A stretch of DNA of 64,000 bases from contig CALWJD010000004.1 in assembly GCA_944380925.1 (NCBI GenBank), forward strand, positions 60,352 through 124,351. Reading direction: 5' to 3'. Of the stretch, positions 26,774-35,304 are shown piece by piece. The DNA is from UMGS1491 sp944380925 (GTDB lineage Bacteria; Bacillota; Clostridia; Oscillospirales; Acutalibacteraceae). The notes under the pieces are model-generated. The model saw nothing but the letters and a program-made list of their open reading frames with translations. It was not told where the DNA came from and did not search any database. The position numbers were made by a program, and so were the translations under genes. Position 1 is the first letter of the stretch. The number at the start of each line of letters is the position of its first letter.

Positions 26774-29389
26774 CTATTGCTGCGGGAACTGAACCATACC
26801 GCCACGATGGCTTCCGAAATTAAGCTTGAAGCAAAGAAGCATCTTGATAGTATTTTCACGAATATTATTTATCATGTCATCAAACATATCAAAGCCTTCC
26901 ATGCGGTACTCAACAACAGGGTCACGTTGACCGTAAGCTCTCAGATTAATGCCGCGTTTGAGTTCTTCCATAGCGTCGATGTGATCCATCCACCTTTCGT
27001 CAACATTAGAAAGAAGAATAATTCTTTCAAGTTCACGTGTGGATTCATCGCCCAAAACTTCTTCGTGCTTCTTATAAACTTCATGAGAGCGATCCGATAT
27101 AATTTTAACAACCTCTTCGGGCGTCTTTTGAGTAAGAGTTTCAGGATTCATTTCAGGATCATCGGCATTAAACAACCAGCCTAAATAGTAGCTCTTAAGC
27201 CCCTCTATATTCCAGTTTTCAACCGGAATATCTTTTGAAATGTATCTGCCAACAACCATGGCTGAGACATCGTCTATCATATTAACTATCTTTTCACGCA
27301 AGTTTTCTCCATCTAAAACCTTGTTGCGCTGAGTGTATATAATTTCACGCTGACGGCTGAGAACATCGTCAAATTGAAGAACATTTTTACGTATTGCAAA
27401 GTTTCTTCCCTCAATCTTTTTCTGTGCCGATTCAATTGAACGAGTCAGCATTTTTGCTTCCAATGGCGAATCTTCATCGACATTTAGCCTACTCATCCAT
27501 GCTTTAAGGCGGTCGCCTCCAAAGAGCCTCATAAGGTCATCCTCAAGCGAAAGATAGAATCTTGATTTACCCGGGTCACCTTGCCTGCCTGACCTACCAC
27601 GGAGCTGATTATCAATACGCCTTGTTTCGTGGCGCTCTGTACCTATAACATAAAGTCCGCCGCATGCCACAACTTCTTCGGCTGCTTTTTTAATTTCGGG
27701 TTTAAACTTCTCATAAAGTTCTTTATATTTCTTCCTCGCTTCCAAAATCTTTTCGTCTTCGGTTTCGCCAAAGCCGTCACACTCCGCAAGCGCATCTCCG
27801 TTATAGCCTAATTTCTTAAGTTCTGCCTTGGCAAGGTATTCTGCGTTACCTCCAAGCATAATATCCGTACCGCGTCCTGCCATGTTGGTGGCTATGGTAA
27901 TGGCGCCTTTTTTACCTGCTTGAGCTATTATCTGTGCTTCTTTTTCATGATATTTCGCATTCAAAACTTCATGCGGAACTCCTTTAGCTTCAAGCATTAC
28001 GCTAAGAAGCTCAGATTTTTCAATCGAAACCGTACCCACCAGAATAGGCTGACCTGTTTTATGCGTTTCTATAATATCCTCAACTATTGCTTTATATTTA
28101 GCTTTTTGAGTTTTATAAACAACATCCGGCAAATCTTCGCGAATTTTAGGTTTATTGGTCGGAACTTCAACGATATCCAATTTATAAATCTCGCGGAATT
28201 CTTCTTCCTCAGTCATAGCAGTACCGGTCATACCGGAAAGCTTATTATACATTCTGAAATAATTCTGGAAAGTAATAGAAGCAAGAGTTTTGGATTCTTT
28301 TTGAACTTCCACTCCCTCTTTTGCTTCAATAGCCTGGTGAAGCCCTTCGTTATACCTTCTGCCATACATTATTCTTCCGGTAAATTCATCGACAATCAAA
28401 ATCTCGCCATCTCTGACAACGTAGTCAAGATCACGTGTCATTACCCCATTTGCTTTTATGGCTTGATTGATATGATGCTGCAAAGTAATGTGTTCGGGGT
28501 CGGTCAAATTTTCTATATTAAAATATTTTTCGGCTTTTTCGATACCGGATTTTGTAAGTGATGCAGTCTTTGCCTTTTCATCAACAACATAGTCATATTC
28601 TTCAAATAGCTCTTCGTTATCTTCTTTTGCATCTATCTCTGCAACTTTAAGCATTTTCAAAGTTTTTGCAAACGCATCGGCGACACTATACATTTCTGTT
28701 GATTGGTCGCCCTCGCCGGAGATAATAAGTGGGGTTCTTGCTTCATCAATCAAAATCGAGTCTACTTCGTCGACTATTGCAAAGTTATGTCCTCTTTGAA
28801 CTCTTGCGTTTTTGTTTGTAACCATGTTATCACGCAAATAATCGAACCCAAATTCATTATTCGTACCATAAGTTATATCGGCATTATACGCTTTAACACG
28901 CTGAGCTTTGCCGTAATCATTTATTATAAGTCCGACTTCAAGGCCCAAAAAGCGATAAAGCTTACCCATTTGTTCGGAGTCACGCTTTGCCAAATAGTCA
29001 TTAACCGTTACCACGTGCACACCTTTACCCGTAAGTGCATTTAAGTATGCAGGTAAAGTAGCAACCAAAGTTTTTCCTTCACCGGTCATCATTTCGCTTA
29101 TTCTGCCCTGATGCAAAACTATACCACCTATTATTTGCACAGGGAAATGCCGCATTCCCAAGACCCTGTCGGAAGCTTCACGGCAAACAGCAAAAGCATC
29201 AGGCAAAATATCATCTAAAGTTTCTCCATTTTTTAAACGTTCTTTTAAAACCAATGTTTGTGAAGAAAGCTCCTCATCTGTCATGTTAAGGTACTTCTTT
29301 TCAAGCTCCAACACCTTATTACATATAGGTTTTATACGCTTAAGCTCTCTTTTACTGTAGTTACCGAATAATAAATTTAAAAAACTCAT
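26774..29389 (-). CDS. secA: preprotein translocase ATPase SecA
   Basis: SecA drives Sec-dependent export, which the many signal-peptide proteins here need. Visible: Walker A TGEGKT near residue 100, DEVDSILIDEARTPLIISG, TNMAGRGTDIMLGG and QLRGRSGRQGDPG. The ATG at 29389 (MSFLNLLFG) has a GGGGTGG site; a start 13 codons upstream is less likely. The usual zinc-binding tail (CxCxSG...C) is absent; the protein ends LLCFKLNFGSHRGGMVQFPQQ with a single Cys. Loss of this tail occurs in some lineages. Confidence 0.96.
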   Translation of the reverse strand: MSFLNLLFGNYSKRELKRIKPICNKVLELEKKYLNMTDEELSSQTLVLKERLKNGETLDDILPDAFAVCREASDRVLGMRHFPVQIIGGIVLHQGRISEMMTGEGKTLVATLPAYLNALTGKGVHVVTVNDYLAKRDSEQMGKLYRFLGLEVGLIINDYGKAQRVKAYNADITYGTNNEFGFDYLRDNMVTNKNARVQRGHNFAIVDEVDSILIDEARTPLIISGEGDQSTEMYSVADAFAKTLKMLKVAEIDAKEDNEELFEEYDYVVDEKAKTASLTKSGIEKAEKYFNIENLTDPEHITLQHHINQAIKANGVMTRDLDYVVRDGEILIVDEFTGRIMYGRRYNEGLHQAIEAKEGVEVQKESKTLASITFQNYFRMYNKLSGMTGTAMTEEEEFREIYKLDIVEVPTNKPKIREDLPDVVYKTQKAKYKAIVEDIIETHKTGQPILVGTVSIEKSELLSVMLEAKGVPHEVLNAKYHEKEAQIIAQAGKKGAITIATNMAGRGTDIMLGGNAEYLAKAELKKLGYNGDALAECDGFGETEDEKILEARKKYKELYEKFKPEIKKAAEEVVACGGLYVIGTERHETRRIDNQLRGRSGRQGDPGKSRFYLSLEDDLMRLFGGDRLKAWMSRLNVDEDSPLEAKMLTRSIESAQKKIEGRNFAIRKNVLQFDDVLSRQREIIYTQRNKVLDGENLREKIVNMIDDVSAMVVGRYISKDIPVENWNIEGLKSYYLGWLFNADDPEMNPETLTQKTPEEVVKIISDRSHEVYKKHEEVLGDESTRELERIILLSNVDERWMDHIDAMEELKRGINLRAYGQRDPVVEYRMEGFDMFDDMINNIRENTIKMLLCFKLNFGSHRGGMVQFPQQ

Positions 29390-29706
29390 AAGACCACCCC
29401 TATGGTATAATTTTTCGAAACAAATCACTGTGTAAAAACATTTTAAGTTAATTGTATTTCAAAATCCAAAAAAAATCTACCTTTATTTGATTATACAAAA
29501 CTTAAAAGTGAAAATACATATCAATCCTTGTTATGAAAAGGGTTTGATTAAATATATCACAATATTTGAAAAAAATCTATTATTTTTTAAAAAATTTAAT
29601 AATTTTGTTGATATTTTTTATAAAATGTATTACTGTATTTAACATAGCTTTTATGCCCAGAAGATATATTTTAGATATTATAAATTTTCAAAAGGACGGT
29701 AATAAA

Positions 29707-30225
29707 ATGAATGACAATATAAATAAAACAGAATTCGACAAAGTTTTTAAACTTATGAAAGAATCCTTCCCGGAAAGCGAATATCAAACTTACGAAAAGC
29801 AACAAAAATTATTAAATACGAAAGAATATAAAATTCTTACAAAATATGATGAAAACAAAAATTTAATTGCTTTTATGGCGCTTTGGGATTTCCCTGAATT
29901 AGTGTTTATCGAACACCTGGCAGTAAGCCTGCTTTGCAGAGGCGGCGGCATAGGAACTAAATTTATGAAAGAAGTAATGGAAAAATATAACAAACAAATA
30001 ATTTTGGAAATCGAACCCCCAAAAAACGATATGGCAATTAAAAGGTGCCGTTTTTATGAACGGCTCGGATTTAACATATGTAATTTTGAATATTATCAAA
30101 AACCCTTGCGAGAAAATCAGCCCAAGCTCCGATTAAACCTTATGAGCTATCCCGAACCTTTGGATAAAAACCGCTTTGAATACGTAAAAGATTTCTTATA
30201 TCGCAACGTTTATAAATACGTTTAA
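29707..30225 (+). CDS. GNAT family N-acetyltransferase
   Basis: An AAGGACGG site precedes this ATG; the longer upstream frame is poor-quality coding. The GNAT core is visible as FIEHLAVSLLCRGGGIGTKFMKE (acetyl-CoA pyrophosphate loop, Arg/Gly-rich) and CRFYERLGFNI. It has no signal peptide, so it is cytoplasmic. Substrate unknown. Confidence 0.85.
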   Translation: MNDNINKTEFDKVFKLMKESFPESEYQTYEKQQKLLNTKEYKILTKYDENKNLIAFMALWDFPELVFIEHLAVSLLCRGGGIGTKFMKEVMEKYNKQIILEIEPPKNDMAIKRCRFYERLGFNICNFEYYQKPLRENQPKLRLNLMSYPEPLDKNRFEYVKDFLYRNVYKYV

Positions 30226-31187
30226 AACTCAGACTTGATACTGCGTAAAAATAAATCGGAAATTGCTTTTTCAGGTAAAACTTTACCTGAAACGGCATTG
30301 TGCACGGCTTCCGATATAGGCAAATCTACTCCATATTTTTTGCTTAAATTCACAAGCGCACCGGAAGTTGCCACTCCTTCGGCAAGCTTATCGTAAGCTC
30401 CATGCGTTACCAAAGATTCGCCAAATTTTCTGTTGTTGCTGTGCGGCGAAAAAAGAGTTGCTTCGTAATCGCCCAAATGAGCAAGACCATAAGCTGAAAA
30501 TTCGTTTCCTCCCATGGCTTTTATGAGCCTTGAAATTTCCCTCGTGCCCCTGGCCATAAGAGCACCCTTTAAGGATTGGTAATTCATTCCGTCCAAAACT
30601 CCCGCGGCTATTCCCATAACGTTTTTTGCCGCAGCGCCTATTTCGTTTCCAATCATATCGTTTCCGTAATAAAACCTTATAAGCGGACTTGAAAATTTTT
30701 CGACCAAAAAATTCTTAACTTGGATATAATCGGAATCTATAACCATGCAATTTGGAATTCCCGAAGCATATTCTTGAACATGCCCGGGGCCTACCCAAAT
30801 TGCGGCTTTTGTTTTTTCGCCCAAACACTCTTTTAAAACTTCGGAAAGTCGTTTACCCGTGTTTTCCTCAATACCTTTCATGCACAAAACAAAAATTTTT
30901 TCACTTATATCAACATTTTCCGATTTTATAAGAATAGCTAAATCTCTAAGCGCTTGAGCACTTATGGATATAACCACAACATCTGAATGATCAAGCGTTT
31001 CAGGAAGGCTATCGGTAACAACGATGCTTTGATTAAAATTTAAAAACGAGTTTTTACGTAAAATTTTAATTTCCTGCATGTGAGCCGAACCGGGTCTACC
31101 CCAAAGCATTACATTGTGTCCTATTTTATCTAAGTACCATCCAATAAAAGAACCCCATCTTCCGCAACCCAAAACAGATATGTTCAA
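30222..31187 (-). CDS. gpsA: glycerol-3-phosphate dehydrogenase [NAD(P)+]
   Basis: Makes sn-glycerol-3-phosphate from dihydroxyacetone phosphate for phospholipid synthesis. An N-terminal Rossmann motif GCGRWGS and the catalytic region GAAAKNVMGIAAGVLDGM are visible, as is the GLAHLGDYEATLFSPHSNNR segment of the C-terminal domain. Length 321 is normal. Its stop overlaps the convergent GNAT gene by four bases. Confidence 0.93.
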   Translation of the reverse strand: MNISVLGCGRWGSFIGWYLDKIGHNVMLWGRPGSAHMQEIKILRKNSFLNFNQSIVVTDSLPETLDHSDVVVISISAQALRDLAILIKSENVDISEKIFVLCMKGIEENTGKRLSEVLKECLGEKTKAAIWVGPGHVQEYASGIPNCMVIDSDYIQVKNFLVEKFSSPLIRFYYGNDMIGNEIGAAAKNVMGIAAGVLDGMNYQSLKGALMARGTREISRLIKAMGGNEFSAYGLAHLGDYEATLFSPHSNNRKFGESLVTHGAYDKLAEGVATSGALVNLSKKYGVDLPISEAVHNAVSGKVLPEKAISDLFLRSIKSEF

Positions 31188-31500
31188 TTTTTACATCCCC
31201 CGATCGTAGCTAAAACAATTAAGTTAATTATAGTTAATTATAGTTAATAAAACAAAGCCATGCAACAAAAACTATGCCATCGATTTACAACAAAAATTTT
31301 AGTGCATAAATAAATGTACATTTGATATATTTTTTGTTTTATAAAACATTTGAATTTATATAATCAAGAAAAGATTTTAATTATATCAAATAATTTGTTG
31401 ATTTAGAGTCGAATTAATTTTACAATATATATTATCTATTTAGTTTTTAATGGTGTAGACTACCAAAATATTTCAGCAATCGACAAGTTCGTAGCTTTAG
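31188..31500. other. intergenic region upstream of ftsZ
   Basis: AT-rich, with a triple near-tandem TTAATTATAG motif at about 31223-31246. No coding frame or RNA gene was recognised. The ftsZ promoter lies just downstream. Confidence 0.4.
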
Positions 31501-31507
31501 TAATTTG

Positions 31508-31536
31508 TTGAAAAACATTCGATTACGTGATATAAT
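31508..31536 (+). promoter_or_regulatory. ftsZ promoter
   Basis: TTGAAA, 17 bases, TATAAT with an extended TGA before the -10. Confidence 0.75.
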
Positions 31537-31628
31537 GTAGTTTACCGCAAAATATTTGCCAGACTGCAAGCAAACCGATCATAGTACGCAAGTACAATAA
31601 AAAAGCAGACACAATGGAGGATTTATTT

Positions 31629-32741
31629 ATGAGTTTTGAATTCGACAACAACACAGAAGATACTGTACAAATCAAAGTAATCGGTGTTGGTGGCGGCGGC
31701 GGAAATGCCGTAAACAGAATGGTCGACTCAGGGGTAAAATGCGTAGATTTTATATGTGTTAATACAGACAGACAAGCTTTAATGAGATCAAAAGCAACCA
31801 ATAAAATTCAAATCGGTGAAAAAATAACCAGAGGTAAAGGCGCAGGTTCAAAGCCGGAAATCGGTCAACGTGCCGCAGAAGAAAGCAGAGACGAAATTAT
31901 AGCGGCTCTTAAAGGCGCAGACATGGTATTCATAACCGCCGGTATGGGCGGCGGAACCGGAACAGGTGCCGCACCGGTAGTTGCACAAATCGCAAGAGAA
32001 ATGGGAATACTTACAATCGGAATCGTAACAAAACCGTTTTCGTTTGAAGGTCAAAAAAGAATGGAACAAGCTGAAAGAGGCATTTCAGCTCTTCGTGAAC
32101 AAGTCGACTCCTTGGTAGTAATTCCAAATGAAAGACTCAAACTTGCAAGTCAGCAAAGAATTACACTTATGAATGCATTTATAGTAGCAGACGATGTATT
32201 AAGACAAGGCGTACAGAGTATTTCCGACCTTATTTTGTTACCGGGTCTTGTTAACCTTGACTTTGCAGACGTAACGTCAATCATGAAGGACGCAGGATAT
32301 GCGCACATGGGCGTTGGACGTGCAAGTGGCAAAGATAAAGCCGAAGCAGCAGCGAATATGGCAATTTCAAGTCCGCTTTTGGAAACAGCAATAAATGGTG
32401 CAAAAGGTGTTATTATCAATGTGACCGCATCGCCTGATATCGGACTCGATGAAATCGAAACCGCTTCCTCGATGATAGCCCAGCAAGCAGACCCATCCGC
32501 AAATATTATCTGGGGTGCTGCATTCGACGAAACTATGGATGATGAAATCAGCGTAACGGTCATTGCAACAGGTTTTGCAAAAAGAGAATCCGAGTTTCCG
32601 ATTCATTCTGTAAGCAAAAGTCAAAATAGCAGCTATACAGATAACCTGAGAAGCTTCAGCGCAGCTAAGAAGAATGCCTCTGAAAAAGGCGGAGACGACG
32701 AAAGCTTTTATGATATAATGTCTATATTCAAAAATAGATAA
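31629..32741 (+). CDS. ftsZ: cell division protein FtsZ
   Basis: Tubulin-like GTPase that forms the division ring. GTP-binding GGGTGTGAA near residue 105, an N-terminal GVGGGGGNAVNRM loop and the T7 loop NLDFADV are visible. The C-terminal tail ends SFYDIMSIFKNR, the position of the FtsA-binding peptide. GGAGG precedes the ATG. It has its own promoter and terminator, i.e. outside the classical dcw cluster. Confidence 0.97.
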   Translation: MSFEFDNNTEDTVQIKVIGVGGGGGNAVNRMVDSGVKCVDFICVNTDRQALMRSKATNKIQIGEKITRGKGAGSKPEIGQRAAEESRDEIIAALKGADMVFITAGMGGGTGTGAAPVVAQIAREMGILTIGIVTKPFSFEGQKRMEQAERGISALREQVDSLVVIPNERLKLASQQRITLMNAFIVADDVLRQGVQSISDLILLPGLVNLDFADVTSIMKDAGYAHMGVGRASGKDKAEAAANMAISSPLLETAINGAKGVIINVTASPDIGLDEIETASSMIAQQADPSANIIWGAAFDETMDDEISVTVIATGFAKRESEFPIHSVSKSQNSSYTDNLRSFSAAKKNASEKGGDDESFYDIMSIFKNR

Positions 32742-32752
32742 TTAAGTGTTTT

Positions 32753-32784
32753 AAAGCGTGCAAATAGATTGTACGCTTTTTTAT
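32753..32784 (+). terminator. ftsZ terminator
   Basis: Stem AAAGCGTGCAA / TTGTACGCTTT (one G-T pair) with T-run. Confidence 0.8.
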
Positions 32785-32789
32785 TGCAC

Positions 32790-32826
32790 AAAAAACTCCG
32801 TGCATTTTTGGTGCATGGAGTTTTCA
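32790..32826. terminator. second hairpin between ftsZ and the convergent ART gene
   Basis: Stem AACTCCGTGCA / TGCATGGAGTT, with an A-run before and a T-run after, so it may work in both directions. Confidence 0.65.
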
Positions 32827-32927
32827 TATAAAATATTTATGGAATACTTATCTTAAAATTCTGGTCACACAAGTATTTACCTATACCAATCCTTTAAGCA
32901 TGTAAACAAAACAGCCATAACCTAAAA

Positions 32928-33818
32928 TTATTTTATTGCCGTTAATTTTATATCAAGAATTCCACCAGTCGCAGATCTTGCCTGCCTATAGCTTATATCG
33001 TCGATTTTTAACTTCGTTCGGGGTTTTAAAATAATCTCCGCCTCTGCTTCAAATTGAGAAATTTTTGAGATATCGATCGCATCTGAATCAGCCGATAAGT
33101 CAATGATCATTTTAACTCCCGTTCCGTCATCATGATCAATCGCATATTCATTCCCTACATTTTCGTCTGTAGATGTACTCAAAATTGCCGCATCACTCGC
33201 AATTTTACCTTTCAAAAACTTTTTAGCTATTTCAGCTGTTTCGTCATTGAGCACTATTTTATTCGTCTTTGGGTCCGGAGTAAGCTCCGGTGGCCACTTT
33301 TCAGATTTAAGCATGCGCTTTAAAAAGCAAAGTAAAGAATCCCCTCTGTAAACAACTTTTGCTTCTTTTATTAAATGTTCTCTTTTAGAAAACAAGTCCA
33401 ACATCTTTTTAAAATCCAAAACAGTTTGTAAAAATAACTTTCGTGGCAAAATATGAAGATTTTTATTCTTGGGATCTCCAACCAACACATACTTGTTTCT
33501 GGCATTCCCGTTTAAAAACTTATCACCCTCAAAAGTATAGTACTTAAGCAACGCCTCATCTTCACTATGATATTCGTTATTATCCAAAAGCTTTTGCATT
33601 TTCTGCTTCATAGAAATAAAATCGTTCGTATCTTTTGATAATTTACTGGTTAAAAACTTTTCCCTGTTTGCTTTTTCAGTTTTTATAGTATCTCGCATTC
33701 TCTTTAAAGTAGGCGAAAGCAACATAAAATCATCCCTACTGTAAAAATAATCTTTCAAATCGGGTACCTGGGAAACAGTCAAATTGGAAACAACACTATC
33801 TTTTTGATCACGCACCAC
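32928..33818 (-). CDS. ADP-ribosyltransferase (R-S-E type), catalytic part
   Basis: The C-terminal 150 residues show the order expected of ADP-ribosylating exoenzymes: Arg in KVVYRGDSL, Ser-Thr-Ser in AAILSTSTDENVG, and an ExE pair in FEAEAEIILKP, followed by RTKLKIDDIS. These toxins transfer ADP-ribose from NAD to host proteins. The ExE pair (rather than QxE) usually marks arginine-specific enzymes. The GTG start used here is only the first possible start; the frame is open further upstream and joins the preceding N-terminal fragment through a seven-A run. No signal peptide is visible. Likely a secreted effector by an unknown route. Confidence 0.8.
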   Translation of the reverse strand: MVRDQKDSVVSNLTVSQVPDLKDYFYSRDDFMLLSPTLKRMRDTIKTEKANREKFLTSKLSKDTNDFISMKQKMQKLLDNNEYHSEDEALLKYYTFEGDKFLNGNARNKYVLVGDPKNKNLHILPRKLFLQTVLDFKKMLDLFSKREHLIKEAKVVYRGDSLLCFLKRMLKSEKWPPELTPDPKTNKIVLNDETAEIAKKFLKGKIASDAAILSTSTDENVGNEYAIDHDDGTGVKMIIDLSADSDAIDISKISQFEAEAEIILKPRTKLKIDDISYRQARSATGGILDIKLTAIK

Positions 33819-33928
33819 TCTAAAAACCTTGGCGCCTGTGTTTTTTTGTCTATCAGTAAAGTATTTAATATCATTAATGAAAGGGTTAACTTTTTTAGGA
33901 TCTACGCTCCCGCCTTTCTTACAACCAT

Positions 33929-34162
33929 CTAAAATTTTTTTATAGATGGCAAGGCAAAAGAAATATGGCCGTCCATTTTTGTCAAATTCTCATAAGAAAT
34001 GTCCGCCCAAGTGCTACAAGAGTTTTCATATATAGCACCAAACATTTTTAGAACTTCGATTTCAAATTTGGTAAGTTTTTCTGTGGGATAATCTAAATCA
34101 CCATTTTTAACCCTCGCATAATCACGTAAAAAAACCTCATCCAATTCATTAATATCTGCCAT
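33929..34162 (-). CDS. N-terminal fragment of the ADP-ribosyltransferase
   Basis: The ATG at 34162 follows AAGGAGATG. The 77-residue frame (MADINELDEVFLRDYARV...) ends immediately after a run of seven A (33935-33941). Slipping back one base inside that run (A AAA AAA) leads directly into YKKILDGCKKGGSV..., open through to the catalytic part. The two frames probably encode one protein of about 410 residues. No signal peptide. Confidence 0.7.
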   Translation of the reverse strand: MADINELDEVFLRDYARVKNGDLDYPTEKLTKFEIEVLKMFGAIYENSCSTWADISYENLTKMDGHISFALPSIKKF

Positions 34163-34385
34163 AATCAACATCTCCTTTATAAAATCAAGATAAATCCGGT
34201 AGTTACACACAGCGTATCGCAAGTTTAAACTATTGTCAATATTTTTGTTAATATTTTATAGTATAAATTATTTAAAACTCCATTGTTTGCAAAATGCAAC
34301 TAGATTTTCACGCATCCATTAACAATCCTATACTTCTGCACATAATATAACAATGGAACTTAAACGTTCCAAAGGAGTGGTAAAA

Positions 34386-34523
34386 ATGTGTGGATGTAGA
34401 AGCTTTAGAAGAAGATTAAGATGTATACCGACAAATGTATACTGCAGAAACAATCTGATAGGCAGAATAGTATGCGGAAGATTTATAGAGTATGAACAAG
34501 ATCCGTGCCCATGCTCTGAATAA
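34386..34523 (+). CDS. small Cys/Arg-rich peptide (45 aa)
   Basis: AAGGAGTGG precedes the ATG, and a strong terminator follows the stop. The peptide starts MCGCRSFRRRLRC and ends with PCPCSE; it has seven Cys in all and is highly basic. The family is unknown. A CATAATAT just upstream is reminiscent of sporulation-sigma -10 elements, so late-sporulation expression is possible. Confidence 0.65.
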   Translation: MCGCRSFRRRLRCIPTNVYCRNNLIGRIVCGRFIEYEQDPCPCSE

Positions 34524-34524
34524 A

Positions 34525-34560
34525 AACTGACTCCTGAGTTTTCACTCGGGAGTTTTGTTT
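34525..34560 (+). terminator. intrinsic terminator of the Cys-rich peptide gene
   Basis: Imperfect stem ACTCCTGAG / CTCGGGAGT followed by TTTTGTTT. Confidence 0.85.
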
Positions 34561-34587
34561 ATAAAACTAATAAAAACTATTAACTTT

Positions 34588-35136
34588 TTAAATATTTAAT
34601 ATATAATTGCCAATATATGAATATTTAAGGAGTGATATATATGTCTTTGCGCTTTTGCTGAATTTAGGAGATTCATCATCATTAAACTTGAGCGCTAAAA
34701 GCTCATAATCTTTAATACTATCTATAACTTTAAATCCAAAATGCTCAAAAAATTTCTTTTCGCCTATAAAAGGCTTTTTCTTTTTAGATACCAAAGTGCA
34801 TATTCCACTCATACCCTTTTCTTTGGAATCGTTTATTGCATACTCCAAAAGCTCTTTAGCTATGCCTTTGCCTTTAAATTTACCCGCAACCCATAAGCAA
34901 TAGATGTATTCATAATTTTTGCCATTTATAGGCACCCATGCTGTTTCGATAGGCTCATATTCAATAAATGTTTTGCCTCTTTCATCAAGCTTCCTAAAAA
35001 CATGCCCGTCTTTAAGTTTGCTTTTTATCCATTCCTTTTTGCTATCAACACCGCATTTGTGTTTTGGGTCACCAATCGCACAGCAAATGTGCTCTTTACC
35101 TATGTTCTCTGCGGTTAAATTTATGTACTCATTCAT
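34588..35136 (-). CDS. GNAT acetyltransferase, YoaP-like, C-terminally truncated
   Basis: The N-terminal 160 residues match YoaP-type GNATs: CCAIGDPKHKCGV, VFRKLDERGKTFIEYEP, CLWVAGKFKGKGIAKELLEYA (acetyl-CoA site) and KFFEHFGFKVID. YoaP homologues usually run to about 250 residues with a second domain. Here the frame leaves the family after ESPKF and ends in an unrelated tail (KTYISLLKYSYIG...). That suggests a truncation; the acetyltransferase core is complete. Confidence 0.75.
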   Translation of the reverse strand: MNEYINLTAENIGKEHICCAIGDPKHKCGVDSKKEWIKSKLKDGHVFRKLDERGKTFIEYEPIETAWVPINGKNYEYIYCLWVAGKFKGKGIAKELLEYAINDSKEKGMSGICTLVSKKKKPFIGEKKFFEHFGFKVIDSIKDYELLALKFNDDESPKFSKSAKTYISLLKYSYIGNYILNI

Positions 35137-35231
35137 TTTGGATTCAGCCTCCCTGCAAATTTTTCCATAATAATTTTGCTATATCAAAAAACATTTTAAC
35201 ATTTTAAACAATTTTTTCAACACTTATAAAA

Positions 35232-35273
35232 AAAGCACTGCCAAAACACCAAATTCGTGTTCTGGCAATGCTA
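35232..35273 (-). terminator. groEL terminator
   Basis: Long stem with GCACTGCCA / TGGCAATGC and ACAC / GTGT arms, T-run on the minus strand. Confidence 0.8.
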
Positions 35274-35304
35274 TGCCGTTAAAATTTTTGTAATATTTAA
35301 TCAA

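Noticed and set aside
34628..34663. Short plus-strand frame MSLRFC after AAGGAGTG inside the YoaP-like gene
   Set aside because: Six codons only; the resemblance to a ribosome site is likely chance.
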